From: Sphingomonas sp. Leaf22
GTDB lineage: Bacteria > Pseudomonadota > Alphaproteobacteria > Sphingomonadales > Sphingomonadaceae
Length of the DNA: 64,000 bases
Direction: 5' to 3'
NCBI RefSeq assembly: GCF_001421715.1
Contig: NZ_LMKP01000001.1
Span: forward strand, 138,358-202,357
Part shown: positions 17,492 through 26,735 of the stretch, in pieces
How the letters are laid out: the number at the start of each line of letters is the position of its first letter
Position numbering within the stretch: the stretch's first letter is position 1
Notes under the pieces: model-generated
What the model saw: only the letters and a program-made list of their open reading frames with translations
Database searches by the model: none
Told to the model about the DNA's origin: nothing
Translations under genes and position numbers: made by a program

Positions 17492-18792
17492 GACTGACGC
17501 CGTTCGTCCCACCACGCCATGCGTTCGGTGATCCGCTGTTCGAAGCCACGCCCGGTCGGTTCGTAGAAGCGTTTCGGCGTCATCTCCTCCGGCCAGTACT
17601 TAGCGCCCGAAAATCCGTCGGCCTGATCGTGGTCATAGGCATAGTCCTTGCCATAGCCGATATCCTTCATCAGCCGGGTCGGCGCGTTCAGGATGGATGG
17701 AGGCGGCATCAGCGATCCCGTCTCGCGCGCGCTGGCGAAGGCCGCTTTCTGCGCCTTGTACGCCGCGTTCGATTTGGGCGCGGTGGCGAGGTAGAGGCAG
17801 GCCTGCACGATCGCCAGTTCGCCTTCGGGACTGCCGAGAAAGTCATAGGCATCCTTGGCGGCGAGGCATTGCACCAGCGCCTGCGGATCGGCGAGGCCGA
17901 TATCCTCGCTGGCGAACCGCGTCAGCCGGCGCAGGACATAGAGCGGTTCCTCACCCGCCGTCAGCATCCGCGCCATGTAATAGAGCGCTGCCTGCGGGTC
18001 CGATCCGCGCAGCGATTTGTGCAGTGCCGAGATCAGATTGTAATGCCCCTCGCGATCTTTGTCGTAGACCGCGACGCGCCGTTGCAGCAGCGCCGACAGC
18101 CCGGCGGGGTCGAGCGGTTCGGGCAGTTGAATCGAAAACAATGTCTCCGCCTGATTGAGCAGGAAGCGCCCGTCGCCATCGGCGCTCGCCACCAGTGCCG
18201 CCCGCGCGGCATCGGTCAGGGGCAGGGGGCGTTCCTCCGTCGTCTCGGCGCGGGTCAGCAATTCGTTGAGTGCAGCAGCGTCGAGCCGGTGCAGGATCAG
18301 CACCTGTGCCCGGCTGAGCAACGCCGCGTTCAGTTCGAACGACGGATTCTCGGTCGTCGCCCCGACCAGCGTGACCGTGCCATCCTCGACATAGGGCAGG
18401 AAACCATCCTGCTGCGCGCGGTTGAAGCGATGAATCTCGTCCACGAACAACAGCGTGCGTTTGCCGATCCGCCCATGGTCGCGTGCCTCGGCGAACACCT
18501 TCTTCAGGTCGGCGACGCCCGAGAACACCGCCGAAATCTGGGAATAGCGCAGGCCTACCGCATCGGCCAGCAGGCGGGCGATCGTCGTCTTGCCGGTGCC
18601 GGGCGGACCCCACAGGATCATCGACGACAGCTTGCCCGCCGCGACCATGCGCCCGATCGCGCCATCCGCGCCGGTCAGATGATCCTGCCCAACCACCTCC
18701 GCCAGCGTTTTCGGGCGCAACCGGTCGGCGAGCGGTCCGCCGGTCGGCGTCTCGGGCGGGGGCGGAGCGAAGTCGGCGAAAAGGTCGGCCAT
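17488..18792 (-). CDS. rarA: replication-associated recombination protein A (AAA+ ATPase)
   Basis: 434 residues from MADLFADFAPPPPE. After a short linker comes LRPKTLAEVVGQDHL, Walker A WGPPGTGKTT, Walker B LLFVDEIHRFN and sensor 1 VGATTENPSFELN. The C-terminal helical and tetramerisation region includes GSDPQAALYYMARML and ARRLTRFASEDIGLADPQAL-like sequence of the MgsA/RarA/WRNIP1 family. It acts at stalled replication forks. It is divergent from the padR gene; the PadR operator lies 60 nt from its start. Confidence 0.95.
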   Translation of the reverse strand: MADLFADFAPPPPETPTGGPLADRLRPKTLAEVVGQDHLTGADGAIGRMVAAGKLSSMILWGPPGTGKTTIARLLADAVGLRYSQISAVFSGVADLKKVFAEARDHGRIGKRTLLFVDEIHRFNRAQQDGFLPYVEDGTVTLVGATTENPSFELNAALLSRAQVLILHRLDAAALNELLTRAETTEERPLPLTDAARAALVASADGDGRFLLNQAETLFSIQLPEPLDPAGLSALLQRRVAVYDKDREGHYNLISALHKSLRGSDPQAALYYMARMLTAGEEPLYVLRRLTRFASEDIGLADPQALVQCLAAKDAYDFLGSPEGELAIVQACLYLATAPKSNAAYKAQKAAFASARETGSLMPPPSILNAPTRLMKDIGYGKDYAYDHDQADGFSGAKYWPEEMTPKRFYEPTGRGFEQRITERMAWWDERRQS

Positions 18793-18851
18793 GCGGACAA
18801 TATAGGGTGCGCGAAAAAAGCCGAAAGCCGATCTTGCGGACGATCGTTTCA

Positions 18852-18878
18852 GATATATCTTAGTGTTTAAGATATATC
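18852..18878. promoter_or_regulatory. PadR-type operator, perfect 11-bp inverted repeat
   Basis: GATATATCTTA and its exact complement TAAGATATATC are separated by 5 nt, in an otherwise GC-rich region. It ends right at the ribosome site (GGAG, 18879-18882) of the padR gene and lies between divergent rarA and padR, where autoregulation by the PadR protein is expected. Confidence 0.75.
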
Positions 18879-18889
18879 GGAGAATGAAG

Positions 18890-19435
18890 ATGCAATTTGG
18901 AATGGGATATGATTCATGGACCGGCGGGCCGGGCATGGGCGGGCGTGGTCGACATGGTGGTCCGCGCGGACCGCGCGGGCGGGTGCTGGGCGGTGACGAA
19001 CTGAAGCTGGTCCTGCTGGCACTGATCGCCGAAACGCCGCGTCACGGGTACGACCTGATCCGCGCGATCGAGGGCAAGACCGGCGGTGCCTATGCGCCCA
19101 GCCCCGGCGTCGTCTATCCGACGTTGACGCTGTTGACCGACATGGGACTGATCGACGAGCAGGCGAGCGAGGGGACGCGCAAGCGGTTCGCGGTGACGGA
19201 AGCCGGCACCGCGCAATTGACGACCGATGCGGCGCAGGTCGGCGAACTGTTCGAACGGCTCGCGGCACTGGGCGAACATCGCGCCCGCACCGATGCCGGT
19301 CCGATCCACCGCGCCCGTGCAAATCTGCGCACCGCGATCCATCATCGGCTGGCGGCGGCGGACGTCGACACCGAAACCCTCCACCGCGTCGCCGCCATCC
19401 TCGACGAAGCCGCGCAAAAGGTCGAACGCCTGTGA
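18890..19435 (+). CDS. PadR family transcriptional regulator
   Basis: 181 residues from the ATG at 18890, 7 nt behind GGAG (another ATG at 18884 is too close to it). A Gly-rich N-terminus (GGPGMGGRGRHGGPRGPRG) leads into the winged helix LKLVLLALIAETPRHGYDLIRAIE with GAYAPSPGVVYPTLTLLTDMGLI. A C-terminal dimerisation helix region follows. Gly-rich PadR proteins of this type are often metal- or redox-linked, which is only suggestive here. It probably represses its own operon through the 27-bp operator upstream. It is coupled by GTGA to a DUF2218 gene. Confidence 0.9.
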   Translation: MQFGMGYDSWTGGPGMGGRGRHGGPRGPRGRVLGGDELKLVLLALIAETPRHGYDLIRAIEGKTGGAYAPSPGVVYPTLTLLTDMGLIDEQASEGTRKRFAVTEAGTAQLTTDAAQVGELFERLAALGEHRARTDAGPIHRARANLRTAIHHRLAAADVDTETLHRVAAILDEAAQKVERL

Positions 19436-19749
19436 CCACCCACACCGCCACCGCGATCGTCGCGACCGCCCATGCCAGCCGGTATCTGCAACAGCTTTGC
19501 AAACATTGGCAGCACAACCTGACCGTCGCGTTCGACGCGCATCACGGCACGGTCGTGTTCCCCCGCGACGCGCGCGGGGCCGACCATCCCGGCGATGCGC
19601 TGGTGACGTTCGACGCTGCCGACGATGCGTTGACCGTCCGCATCGATGCGACCTCGACCGAGCAATTGACAGGGCTGGAGGGTGCCGTTGCCCGCCACCT
19701 CGATCGCTTCGCCTTTCGCGAAGCGCCGCTCGGCTTCGACTGGCGATGA
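19432..19749 (+). CDS. DUF2218 domain protein
   Basis: 105 residues, GTG start overlapping the padR stop. The sequence TAIVATAHASRYLQQLCKHWQHNLTVAFD, with GTVVFP and HLDRFAFREAPLGFDW, matches DUF2218 proteins, small cytosolic proteins often encoded beside regulators and iron or siderophore genes. Function unknown. The coupling suggests it is the main target of the PadR regulator. Confidence 0.85.
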   Translation: MTTHTATAIVATAHASRYLQQLCKHWQHNLTVAFDAHHGTVVFPRDARGADHPGDALVTFDAADDALTVRIDATSTEQLTGLEGAVARHLDRFAFREAPLGFDWR

Positions 19750-19780
19750 GGCGCGGCGCGGCTTCGTGCGTTCGGGTCCG

Positions 19781-20047
19781 ATGACCGATTCGATCGATAC
19801 CCTGCGCCAGCAGATGGAGGCCGCCGCCGCCGCGATGGATTTCGAAACAGCCTCGCGGCTGCGCGACCGGATCAACCTGTTGCGCGGCGGTGCGCAGGCG
19901 GACGCGGCGACCGCCGCCGACACGACCGGCCTGACCCGTCAGCAACCGGGCGCGATGGGTCTGGGTACCAGCCGCCAGCGCGTCGATCCGCCCGCCGGCT
20001 GGAAACCGCCGAAAAAGCCCGATCCGATGGTGACCCGGAAACGATAG
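19781..20047 (+). CDS. small UVR-motif protein
   Basis: 88 residues. The N-terminal half, DTLRQQMEAAAAAMDFETASRLRDRINLLR, is a UvrB/UvrC (UVR) interaction motif. The rest is polar and Pro/Lys-rich (GWKPPKKPDP). There is no nuclease or helicase domain. Small UVR proteins may bridge protein partners; its actual partner is unknown. The ATG at 19781 gives the motif at the very start, but no strong ribosome site is seen. Confidence 0.7.
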   Translation: MTDSIDTLRQQMEAAAAAMDFETASRLRDRINLLRGGAQADAATAADTTGLTRQQPGAMGLGTSRQRVDPPAGWKPPKKPDPMVTRKR

Positions 20048-20148
20048 CGTTCGTAGCGATGTGCATCGAACCAAAGCCCGGACACGGCGTTGGGACTGCG
20101 ATGAAGCGATATGTTGTATCTTCGCGCGATCCGGAGCATAAGGCGGCG

Positions 20149-20529
20149 ATGCGCAGTTCCACCGCCCGATCCTGGTTGCACGAAGGTCGCCTCGACCGCG
20201 CCGGCATCGTATTATCGGCGCTGTGCGCGGTGCATTGCGTCACGACGATCGCGATCATGGCGCTGCTCGCCTCGGTCGGCGGCGCGTTGCTGCATCCTGC
20301 GATCCACGAACTCGGTCTCGCCTTCGCGGTGCTGCTCGGCATCGTCGCACTGGGCGCAGGTTATCTGCGTCACGGCCAGCGTCTGCCGACCGCGATCGGC
20401 GGTGTCGGGCTCGCAGTGATGGCGCTGGCATTGACCCTGCCGCACGGGGTGCCCGAAGCGATCGCGACGCTGAGCGGTGTCGCGCTGCTGGCGTATGGTC
20501 ATCATCTGAACCGCCGCGCTGGCTGCTGA
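20149..20529 (+). CDS. MerC-domain membrane protein
   Basis: 126 residues from the ATG at 20149 (AAGG 7 nt upstream); ATGs at 20101 and 20059 would lengthen it. RLDRAGIVLSALCAVHCVTTIAIMALL carries the C-x2-H-C feature of the MerC domain in the first of about four membrane helices. MerC carries mercuric ions in Tn21-type operons; chromosomal MerC-domain proteins next to a Zur gene more likely concern zinc or another metal. No mer operon genes are present. Confidence 0.8.
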   Translation: MRSSTARSWLHEGRLDRAGIVLSALCAVHCVTTIAIMALLASVGGALLHPAIHELGLAFAVLLGIVALGAGYLRHGQRLPTAIGGVGLAVMALALTLPHGVPEAIATLSGVALLAYGHHLNRRAGC

Positions 20530-20569
20530 CCGGCTTGCCGCCAATGGCGTGGGCGCTTATCTCACCGCG

Positions 20570-21040
20570 ATGGCGCATGAGCATCACGATCATCACGGCC
20601 CCGCGTGGAGCAAGGCTGCCGAAGTCGCGCTGACCCGCGCCGGCGAACAATGGACCGCGATGCGTGCGAGCATTTTCGATGTGCTCACCTCGTTCGACAA
20701 ACCGGCTTCCGCCTATGACATTGCCGATGCCGTGTCGAAGGCGCAGGGGCGGCGGGTGGCCCCCAACAGCGTGTATCGCATCCTCGACCTGTTCGTGAAC
20801 GCGAACCTTGCCCGCCGGGTCGAAAGCGCCAATGCCTATCTGGCGAACAGTCATCCCGATTGCATCCACGACTGCATCTTCCTCGTCTGCGACCGCTGCG
20901 GACAGACGACGCATATCGACGACGACCGGATCACCGGCAGCGTCCGCTCCGCCGCCAGCGGGGCCGGCTTCACGCCCGTCCGTCCGGTGATCGAGGTTCG
21001 GGGTACGTGCGCGGACTGTGCAGGAACGGTGCACGACTGA
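20570..21040 (+). CDS. zur: Fur family regulator, Zur-like
   Basis: 156 residues from the ATG at 20570. A His-rich start (AHEHHDHHGP) precedes the winged helix (WTAMRASIFDVLTSFDKPASAYDIADAV, VAPNSVYRILDLF). Metal-site residues are in NSHPDCIHDCIFLVCDRC, and a structural zinc site is formed by CDRC with CADC near the C-terminus. The His-rich N-terminus and the MerC-domain neighbour favour Zur over Fur. It would repress zinc-uptake genes when zinc is plentiful. No Zur box was identified in the window. Confidence 0.82.
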   Translation: MAHEHHDHHGPAWSKAAEVALTRAGEQWTAMRASIFDVLTSFDKPASAYDIADAVSKAQGRRVAPNSVYRILDLFVNANLARRVESANAYLANSHPDCIHDCIFLVCDRCGQTTHIDDDRITGSVRSAASGAGFTPVRPVIEVRGTCADCAGTVHD

Positions 21041-21123
21041 CGCTTTCCCGAAGCATCGCCGCGCTTTGTCCGAACGGCGTGCCACGAACAATCGACACTG
21101 TGGCTGACCTGCGATAAGCAAGG

Positions 21124-23049
21124 ATGATGGCCGATCCAATTAGCACGCCGCTGCTCGATACCGTTCAGACGCCCGCCGACCTTCGCAAGCTCTCCGCCGG
21201 CGATCTTCGGCAACTCGCCGATGAATTGCGACATGAAACCATCAGCGCGGTCGGGACGACCGGCGGTCATCTTGGATCCGGTCTCGGCGTCGTCGAACTG
21301 ACCGTCGCGATCCATTATGTCTTCAATACCCCGGCCGACCGGCTCGTCTGGGACGTCGGCCATCAATGCTATCCGCACAAGATCCTGACCGGCCGTCGCG
21401 ACCGCATCCGCACGCTGCGGCAGGGCGGGGGGCTGTCGGGCTTCACCAAGCGCTCGGAAAGCGAATACGACCCGTTCGGGGCGGCGCACAGCTCGACCTC
21501 GATCTCGGCCGCGCTCGGTTTTGCCGTCGCGAACAAGATCGCGGGCACGCCGGGCAAGGGCATCGCCGTGATCGGCGACGGCGCGATGTCGGCGGGCATG
21601 GCCTATGAGGCGATGAACAACGCCGAACAGGCCGGCAACCGTCTGGTCGTCATCCTCAACGACAACGACATGTCGATCGCGCCGCCGGTCGGTGGCCTGT
21701 CGGCCTATCTGTCGCGCATCGTGTCGAGCCGCGAGTTCCTCGGCATCCGCGAGACGTTGAAGAAGATCGCCCGCCGCCTGCCGCGCTCGCTGCACACCGC
21801 CGCGCGCAAGACCGACGAATTCGCCCGCGGCATGGCCACCGGCGGCACCTTGTTCGAGGAGCTGGGCTTTTACTATGTCGGCCCGATCGACGGTCACAAT
21901 CTCGACCATCTGATCCCGGTCCTCGAAAATGTCCGCGATGCCGCCGAAGGGCCGATCCTGATCCATGTCGTGACCAAGAAGGGCAAGGGTTACGGCCCCG
22001 CCGAGGCTGCGGCCGACAAATATCACGGCGTGCAGAAATTCGACGTCATCACCGGCACGCAGGTGAAGGCCCCGGCCGGCCCGCCGCAATATCAGAACGT
22101 GTTCGGCGAAACGCTCAGCAAGCTGGCCGAGACCGACGACCGTATCTGCGCGATCACCGCCGCGATGCCGTCGGGCACCGGGCTCGACAAGTTTGCGAAG
22201 GGGCATTCAGGTCGGTTCTTCGACGTCGGTATCGCCGAACAACATGCGGTGACCTTCGCCGCCGGGCTGGCGGCGCAGGGGATGCGGCCGTTCTGCGCGA
22301 TCTATTCGACCTTCCTGCAACGTGCGTACGATCAGGTCGTGCACGATGTCTGCATCCAGAATTTGCCGGTCCGTTTCGCGATCGATCGCGCCGGGCTGGT
22401 CGGGGCGGACGGCGCGACCCATGCCGGCAGCTTCGACGTGACCTATCTCGCCACCCTGCCGAACATGGTGGTGATGGCGGCGGCGGACGAGGCCGAACTG
22501 GTCCACATGACCTATACCGCCGCCGAATATGACGCCGGCCCGATCGCGGTTCGCTATCCGCGCGGCAACGGCGTCGGCGTCGCGCTGCCCGAAACCCCGC
22601 AGAAGCTGGAAATCGGCAAGGGGCGGCTGGTGCGCGAAGGGCACAAGGTCGCGATCCTGTCGCTCGGCACCCGGCTGGAAGAAGCGCTCAAGGCCGCCGA
22701 CGCGCTGGAGGCGAAGGGGCTGTCGACGACCGTCGCCGACCTGCGCTTCGCCAAGCCGCTCGACGAAGCGATGATCCGCCGTCTGCTGACCACGCACGAG
22801 GTCGCGGTGACGGTCGAGGAGGGCGCGGTCGGCGGACTAGGCGCGCATGTGCTGACCTTCGCCAGCGATACCGGCCTGATCGACGCCGGCCTGAAGCTGC
22901 GCACGATGCGCCTGCCCGACAGCTTCCAGGATCAGAACAGCCCGCAGAAGCAATATGACGAAGCCGGCCTCAACGCGCCGCAGATCGTCGATACCGTGTT
23001 GCAGGCGCTGCGCTGGAACGAAAGCGGGGCCGCCGAAGTCCGCGCATGA
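21124..23049 (+). CDS. dxs: 1-deoxy-D-xylulose-5-phosphate synthase
   Basis: 641 residues, full length. It makes DXP from pyruvate and glyceraldehyde 3-phosphate, the entry step of the MEP isoprenoid pathway. Seen are [35 protein letters not shown], the thiamine-diphosphate motif [17 protein letters not shown] ending in [17 protein letters not shown], and the transketolase C-terminal part with [18 protein letters not shown]. ATGs at 21124 and 21127 are equally possible. The stop overlaps the next gene. Confidence 0.97.
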   Translation: MMADPISTPLLDTVQTPADLRKLSAGDLRQLADELRHETISAVGTTGGHLGSGLGVVELTVAIHYVFNTPADRLVWDVGHQCYPHKILTGRRDRIRTLRQGGGLSGFTKRSESEYDPFGAAHSSTSISAALGFAVANKIAGTPGKGIAVIGDGAMSAGMAYEAMNNAEQAGNRLVVILNDNDMSIAPPVGGLSAYLSRIVSSREFLGIRETLKKIARRLPRSLHTAARKTDEFARGMATGGTLFEELGFYYVGPIDGHNLDHLIPVLENVRDAAEGPILIHVVTKKGKGYGPAEAAADKYHGVQKFDVITGTQVKAPAGPPQYQNVFGETLSKLAETDDRICAITAAMPSGTGLDKFAKGHSGRFFDVGIAEQHAVTFAAGLAAQGMRPFCAIYSTFLQRAYDQVVHDVCIQNLPVRFAIDRAGLVGADGATHAGSFDVTYLATLPNMVVMAAADEAELVHMTYTAAEYDAGPIAVRYPRGNGVGVALPETPQKLEIGKGRLVREGHKVAILSLGTRLEEALKAADALEAKGLSTTVADLRFAKPLDEAMIRRLLTTHEVAVTVEEGAVGGLGAHVLTFASDTGLIDAGLKLRTMRLPDSFQDQNSPQKQYDEAGLNAPQIVDTVLQALRWNESGAAEVRA

Positions 23050-23456
23050 CCGGCCCGCAAAAGGCGGTCGCGATCATCGCGCTGGCGGTGATCGCGGTCG
23101 GTTGGTTCAACTGGCGGATGTGGCGGCGGTTCAGGCTGGCCAGCGCGGAGCGCGCCGGCTGGACGGTCGCGGATTTCGACGCGATGCTTGCGGGGGCAGG
23201 GGTATCACCGCTGGTCGCAGAGAAGGTGCGTGATCTGATCCAATCTTTTTATGGTAAAGGCGTGGCACCGCACCCTGACGACGATTTTCGTGCTTTTCTC
23301 GCCGTCGACGAAACGGAGATTGCCGATATCGCGGCGACGGGATGCGAGGAACTCGGGTTCGAACGGCCGGAAGCCGATGCTATTCCGCCGCTCCACGACC
23401 TTCGCGATTTGGCGCTATATCTTCAGTCAGTTGTCACCATGCATCGGTCGGCATAA
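23046..23456 (+). CDS. unrecognised protein with one N-terminal membrane helix
   Basis: 136 residues, coupled to dxs by ATGA. One membrane helix (about residues 6-23, [17 protein letters not shown]) anchors a soluble, acidic, mostly helical domain with [34 protein letters not shown] and [21 protein letters not shown] do not recognise the family. The link to dxs is positional only. Confidence 0.7.
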   Translation: MTGPQKAVAIIALAVIAVGWFNWRMWRRFRLASAERAGWTVADFDAMLAGAGVSPLVAEKVRDLIQSFYGKGVAPHPDDDFRAFLAVDETEIADIAATGCEELGFERPEADAIPPLHDLRDLALYLQSVVTMHRSA

Positions 23457-23604
23457 TTCCCTTTCGTTTTCACGATCGATGTCCGCATCAATCACGGCCG
23501 GCGATCGGCTGGGTCGAACGCCGGCCATGATCGGCGATCGAAGGGAGATTTCCGGCACGGATTTGCCGCTGCTACCCGACTGACGGTCGCCGAACCCTTT
23601 TCCC

Positions 23605-24273
23605 TTACCGCAAAAACTGCCCCTGAGCCGCGTCGGTCGCGTTGATCGCCAGCACCGAGCGCGCATCGCTGGGCAGGCGGATATGGCCATGCCCGTCGCC
23701 CGATGCCGAAATGACGCGTTCGAGCAATTCCTGGCCCTCTTCCCACCAGCCGATACCGCTGGCGGCGTTCAGATGCCCTTGCGCTCCGGCATCGATGAAA
23801 TGGCTGCCCCAATCGGCGGCCATCGAATGCGCGCGTTCGATCGACACCCATGGGTCGTCTGTCGACGCCACGACGATCGACGGAAAGGGCAGCGAGAAGC
23901 GCGGCGTCGGCGCGAATCCCTGCAACTCCATCGGCGCGCCGTGCCGGTCGACATCCGCCGGCGCGACCAGCAATGCGCCAGCGACCGGCCAGCCATAAGG
24001 CTGTCCCGACAGTTGCGCCCACCATGCGACCGCAAGGCAGCCGAGCGAATGCGCCGCCAGCACCACCGGCGCCTGCGCCTGCCGGATCGCCTGATCCAGC
24101 TTCGTCACCCACGCATTGCGCAAAGGGCGCGACCATAAACCCAGTTCGACGCGCGCCGTGTCCGGTCGCGACTGTTCCCACAGGGTCTGCCAGTGCGACG
24201 GTCCGGAGCCATTCAATCCCGGCACGGTCAGCACCGTCGGCAGGGCGGTCGGGGGTGTCGAAAACTGCGCCAT
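23605..24273 (-). CDS. alpha/beta hydrolase, RBBP9/YdeN type
   Basis: 222 residues from MAQFSTPPTALPTVLTVPGLNGSG. PGLNGSGPSHWQTLWEQ, the nucleophile elbow AAHSLGCLAVAWW, the acid region ASTDDPWVS and the catalytic His in GHLNAASGIGWWEEG are the RBBP9/YdeN serine-hydrolase pattern. About 30 residues extend past the usual end of the domain. Natural substrate unknown. It is divergent from tlyA, with 178 nt between the starts. Confidence 0.88.
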   Translation of the reverse strand: MAQFSTPPTALPTVLTVPGLNGSGPSHWQTLWEQSRPDTARVELGLWSRPLRNAWVTKLDQAIRQAQAPVVLAAHSLGCLAVAWWAQLSGQPYGWPVAGALLVAPADVDRHGAPMELQGFAPTPRFSLPFPSIVVASTDDPWVSIERAHSMAADWGSHFIDAGAQGHLNAASGIGWWEEGQELLERVISASGDGHGHIRLPSDARSVLAINATDAAQGQFLR

Positions 24274-24451
24274 CGTCACGCTCCTGTACGGTTCGCTATC
24301 GATGAAGGCCGACCCGTCAGCTTTAGGGGAGGGGATCGGGGCCGGGTCGACCTTCATCACCAGAGATATTCCTACTGCAATGATAGGCAATAGCCAATCG
24401 TTCAACGGATCGAGGGTTGCGACAAACCGAAAGCCGCGCCATGCGCCGTCC

Positions 24452-25198
24452 ATGGCAAAGCAACGCGCGGACCAGATGCTCGTCGATCGCGGCCTCGCCG
24501 AGAGCCGCACCCGGGCGCAGGCGCTCATCATGGCCGGCCTGGTCTTCGTCGGCGACCGCAAGGTCGACAAGCCGGGGCAGCAGCTTCCCGACGCCGCCGT
24601 GCTCGACGTGCGCGGGCGCGATCATCCGTGGGTTTCGCGCGGCGGGGTCAAGCTGGCGCACGGCCTCGACCATTTCGGCTGGGACGTGACCGGCGTGATC
24701 GCGATCGACGTCGGATCGTCGACCGGCGGCTTTACCGACGTGCTGCTGACCAACGGCGCGACCCGCGTCTATGCCGTCGACAGCGGTACGAACCAGCTTG
24801 CCTGGAAATTGCGGCAGGACCCGCGCGTCGTCGTCCTCGAACAATTGAGCGCCCGGCTGCTGACGGCCGCTCATATTCCCGAACCCGTCGATCTGGTCGT
24901 CTGCGACGCCAGCTTCATCGCCCTGTCGAAGGTGCTGGCCGTCCCGCTCGGCTTCGTAAAGCCCGGCGGGCGGCTGCTCGCCCTCATCAAACCGCAGTTC
25001 GAGGCGGGGCGCGAAGAGGTCGGCAAGGGCGGTGTGGTGCGAGATCCCGCCATCCACACCCGCGTCTGTGACGAGGTCGCGGCGTGGCTGACCGGCATCG
25101 GCTGGCAGGTAATTGGCATAGATCGCAGCCCGATTACCGGGCCCGAGGGCAATATCGAGTTCCTGATCGCCGCCACCGCCCCCGAATTGGTCGCTTAG
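24452..25198 (+). CDS. tlyA: TlyA family rRNA 2'-O-methyltransferase
   Basis: 248 residues from MAKQRADQMLVDRGLAESR. An N-terminal S4 RNA-binding domain (about 1-60) is followed by RDHPWVSRGGVKLAHGLDHF, the SAM motif AIDVGSSTGGFTDVLL, then CDASFIALSKVLAVPL and IKPQFEAGREEVGKGGVV. This is the TlyA/HemA-like FtsJ-fold family. Mycobacterial TlyA methylates 16S and 23S rRNA; the short alphaproteobacterial forms may methylate only one, which the sequence cannot decide. Confidence 0.92.
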   Translation: MAKQRADQMLVDRGLAESRTRAQALIMAGLVFVGDRKVDKPGQQLPDAAVLDVRGRDHPWVSRGGVKLAHGLDHFGWDVTGVIAIDVGSSTGGFTDVLLTNGATRVYAVDSGTNQLAWKLRQDPRVVVLEQLSARLLTAAHIPEPVDLVVCDASFIALSKVLAVPLGFVKPGGRLLALIKPQFEAGREEVGKGGVVRDPAIHTRVCDEVAAWLTGIGWQVIGIDRSPITGPEGNIEFLIAATAPELVA

Positions 25199-25279
25199 GC
25201 TTGCAATGACGCGGCGCACACAGCAAGCAATGCCGCCTGAACGGCCGCGCACGACGTGTGGCCGGCACCGGGGTACGGG

Positions 25280-25834
25280 ATGAACGAGATCGCGTCGAAG
25301 TGGCAGTTGCGTTCGGAATTCCTGCGACGGGCCGTCATATGCGTGCCGCTGATCCTGCTGCTCGGTTTCACGTCGGGCCAGCTGGTCGTCGCCGGCGACG
25401 ATAACGGCTGGTACCGGATGCTCGACCTGCCGGCGCTGCGGCCGCCGAACTGGGCCTTCCCGGTGGTCTGGACGATCCTGTACGTGGCGATGGGTCTGTC
25501 GCTGGCGATCGTCCTCAGCGCGCGCGGCGCGCGGGGGCGGGGCATCGCCGTCGCGCTGTTCGTCGTGCAACTGGTGATGAACCTCGTCTGGTCGCCGCTG
25601 TTCTTCGGCGCGCATCAGGTGAGCCTCGCACTGATGCTGATTGTCGCGCTGTTCTTCACCGCGCTTGCCACGACCTTCGCTTTTGGCCGCATCCGTCCGC
25701 TCGCGGCGTGGCTGCTGGTGCCGTATCTGGCGTGGCTGGTGATCGCATCGGCGCTCAATTGGCAGATCGACCGGCGCAATCCCGACGCCGAAACCCTTGT
25801 GCCGCCGGCCCATTCCACCCAAATCGCATTGTAA
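25280..25834 (+). CDS. tspO: TspO/MBR family tryptophan-rich sensory protein
   Basis: 184 residues from MNEIASKWQLR. Five membrane helices are expected. The conserved WYRMLDLPALRPPNWAFPVVWTILYVAMG and LVMNLVWSPLFFGAHQ are the tetrapyrrole/cholesterol-binding region of TspO, and the last helix ends ALNWQIDRRN. The N-terminal extension of about 25 residues before the first helix is a little long. It heads a tight run of genes (ubiK, ybjN, proC, bla). Confidence 0.9.
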   Translation: MNEIASKWQLRSEFLRRAVICVPLILLLGFTSGQLVVAGDDNGWYRMLDLPALRPPNWAFPVVWTILYVAMGLSLAIVLSARGARGRGIAVALFVVQLVMNLVWSPLFFGAHQVSLALMLIVALFFTALATTFAFGRIRPLAAWLLVPYLAWLVIASALNWQIDRRNPDAETLVPPAHSTQIAL

Positions 25835-25876
25835 CGGCAGGCGGCGTTCCGACTTTGCCAACGAAAAGGATTTTCC

Positions 25877-26173
25877 ATGCAATCCGACAACCGCCTGTTC
25901 GACGATTTCGCCAAGTTCGTGAACGGCGCTGCCGGCACCATTGCCGGCATAGCGCGTGAGGGCGAGGCGGCAGCGCGCGAGCGGGCCAAGACGTTTCTCG
26001 GCGGCATGGATTTCGTCAGCCGTGACGAATTCGAAGTGGTGAAGGCCATGGCCGTCGCTGCCCGCGACGAAGCCGATGCGCTGCGCGCCCGGCTCGACGC
26101 GCTGGAAGGCAGGGAGGCCTTCGCACCGCCGGCTACGTCCGACACGTCGGGCGCGGGCGAAGGCGCGCTTTGA
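25877..26173 (+). CDS. ubiK: UbiK/BMFP-domain ubiquinone biosynthesis accessory factor
   Basis: 98 residues. The amphipathic N-terminus (RLFDDFAKFVNGAAGTIAGI) is followed by FVSRDEFEVVKAMAVAARDEADALRARLDALE, the C-terminal coiled coil of the YqiC/UbiK (BMFP) family. UbiK assists the Ubi complex in aerobic ubiquinone synthesis and is trimeric. The tail after the coiled coil is disordered. AAAAGGA-like sequence precedes the ATG. Confidence 0.87.
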   Translation: MQSDNRLFDDFAKFVNGAAGTIAGIAREGEAAARERAKTFLGGMDFVSRDEFEVVKAMAVAARDEADALRARLDALEGREAFAPPATSDTSGAGEGAL

Positions 26174-26234
26174 TTCCTGCCGCACGTCCGCCGTGGCGCG
26201 TGACGGAGGCGACGCGCGCGGCTAAGACGTGGGG

Positions 26235-26735
26235 ATGATGTTGGACGAAGTGGAAGAGGACGGCGACGACGCCGCTCCGATCGATACGCTGGAGCGCTAT
26301 TTCGCGGCGCACGGCTGGAAGCATGAGCGGGACGGCGACGAGATCGTCGCGAACGTGAAGGGCAGCTGGACCGAATTCGAACTCCGCGCGATCTGGCGCG
26401 GAGAGGACGGTGTGCTGCAATTCCTCGCGCTGCCCGATATTCGCGTCGCTGATGAGCGGCGCGGTGCGATCTACGAGACCATCGGCCTCATCAACGAACA
26501 GCTGTGGATCGGCCATTTCGAACTCTGGTCGTCGAGCGGCATCCTGCTGTATCGCCATGCCGCGATGCTGGGCGACGAACCAGCGTTGACCATCGATCAG
26601 GCCGAATTGATCATCGATGCCGCGATCGACGAATGTGAACGCTTCTACCCGGTGTTCCAGTTCGTGCTGTGGGGCGGCAAGACGCCGAAGGAAGCCATCG
26701 CCGCGTCGATGATCGAGACGCAGGGCGAGGCATGA
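26235..26735 (+). CDS. YbjN domain-containing protein
   Basis: 166 residues from ATG 26235; a GTG at 26229 and an ATG at 26238 are alternatives. The sequence APIDTLERYFAAHGWKHERDGDEIVANVKGSWTEFELRAIW, with LPDIRVADERRGAIYETIGLINEQLWIGHFEL, is a YbjN fold, related to type III secretion chaperones. The role in alphaproteobacteria is unknown. The stop overlaps the proC start (ATGA). Confidence 0.87.
   Translation: MMLDEVEEDGDDAAPIDTLERYFAAHGWKHERDGDEIVANVKGSWTEFELRAIWRGEDGVLQFLALPDIRVADERRGAIYETIGLINEQLWIGHFELWSSSGILLYRHAAMLGDEPALTIDQAELIIDAAIDECERFYPVFQFVLWGGKTPKEAIAASMIETQGEA

Noticed and set aside
23457..23604. Possible short gene in the gap after dxs
   Set aside because: A short frame exists but is the end of an out-of-frame reading through the previous gene and has no ribosome site.
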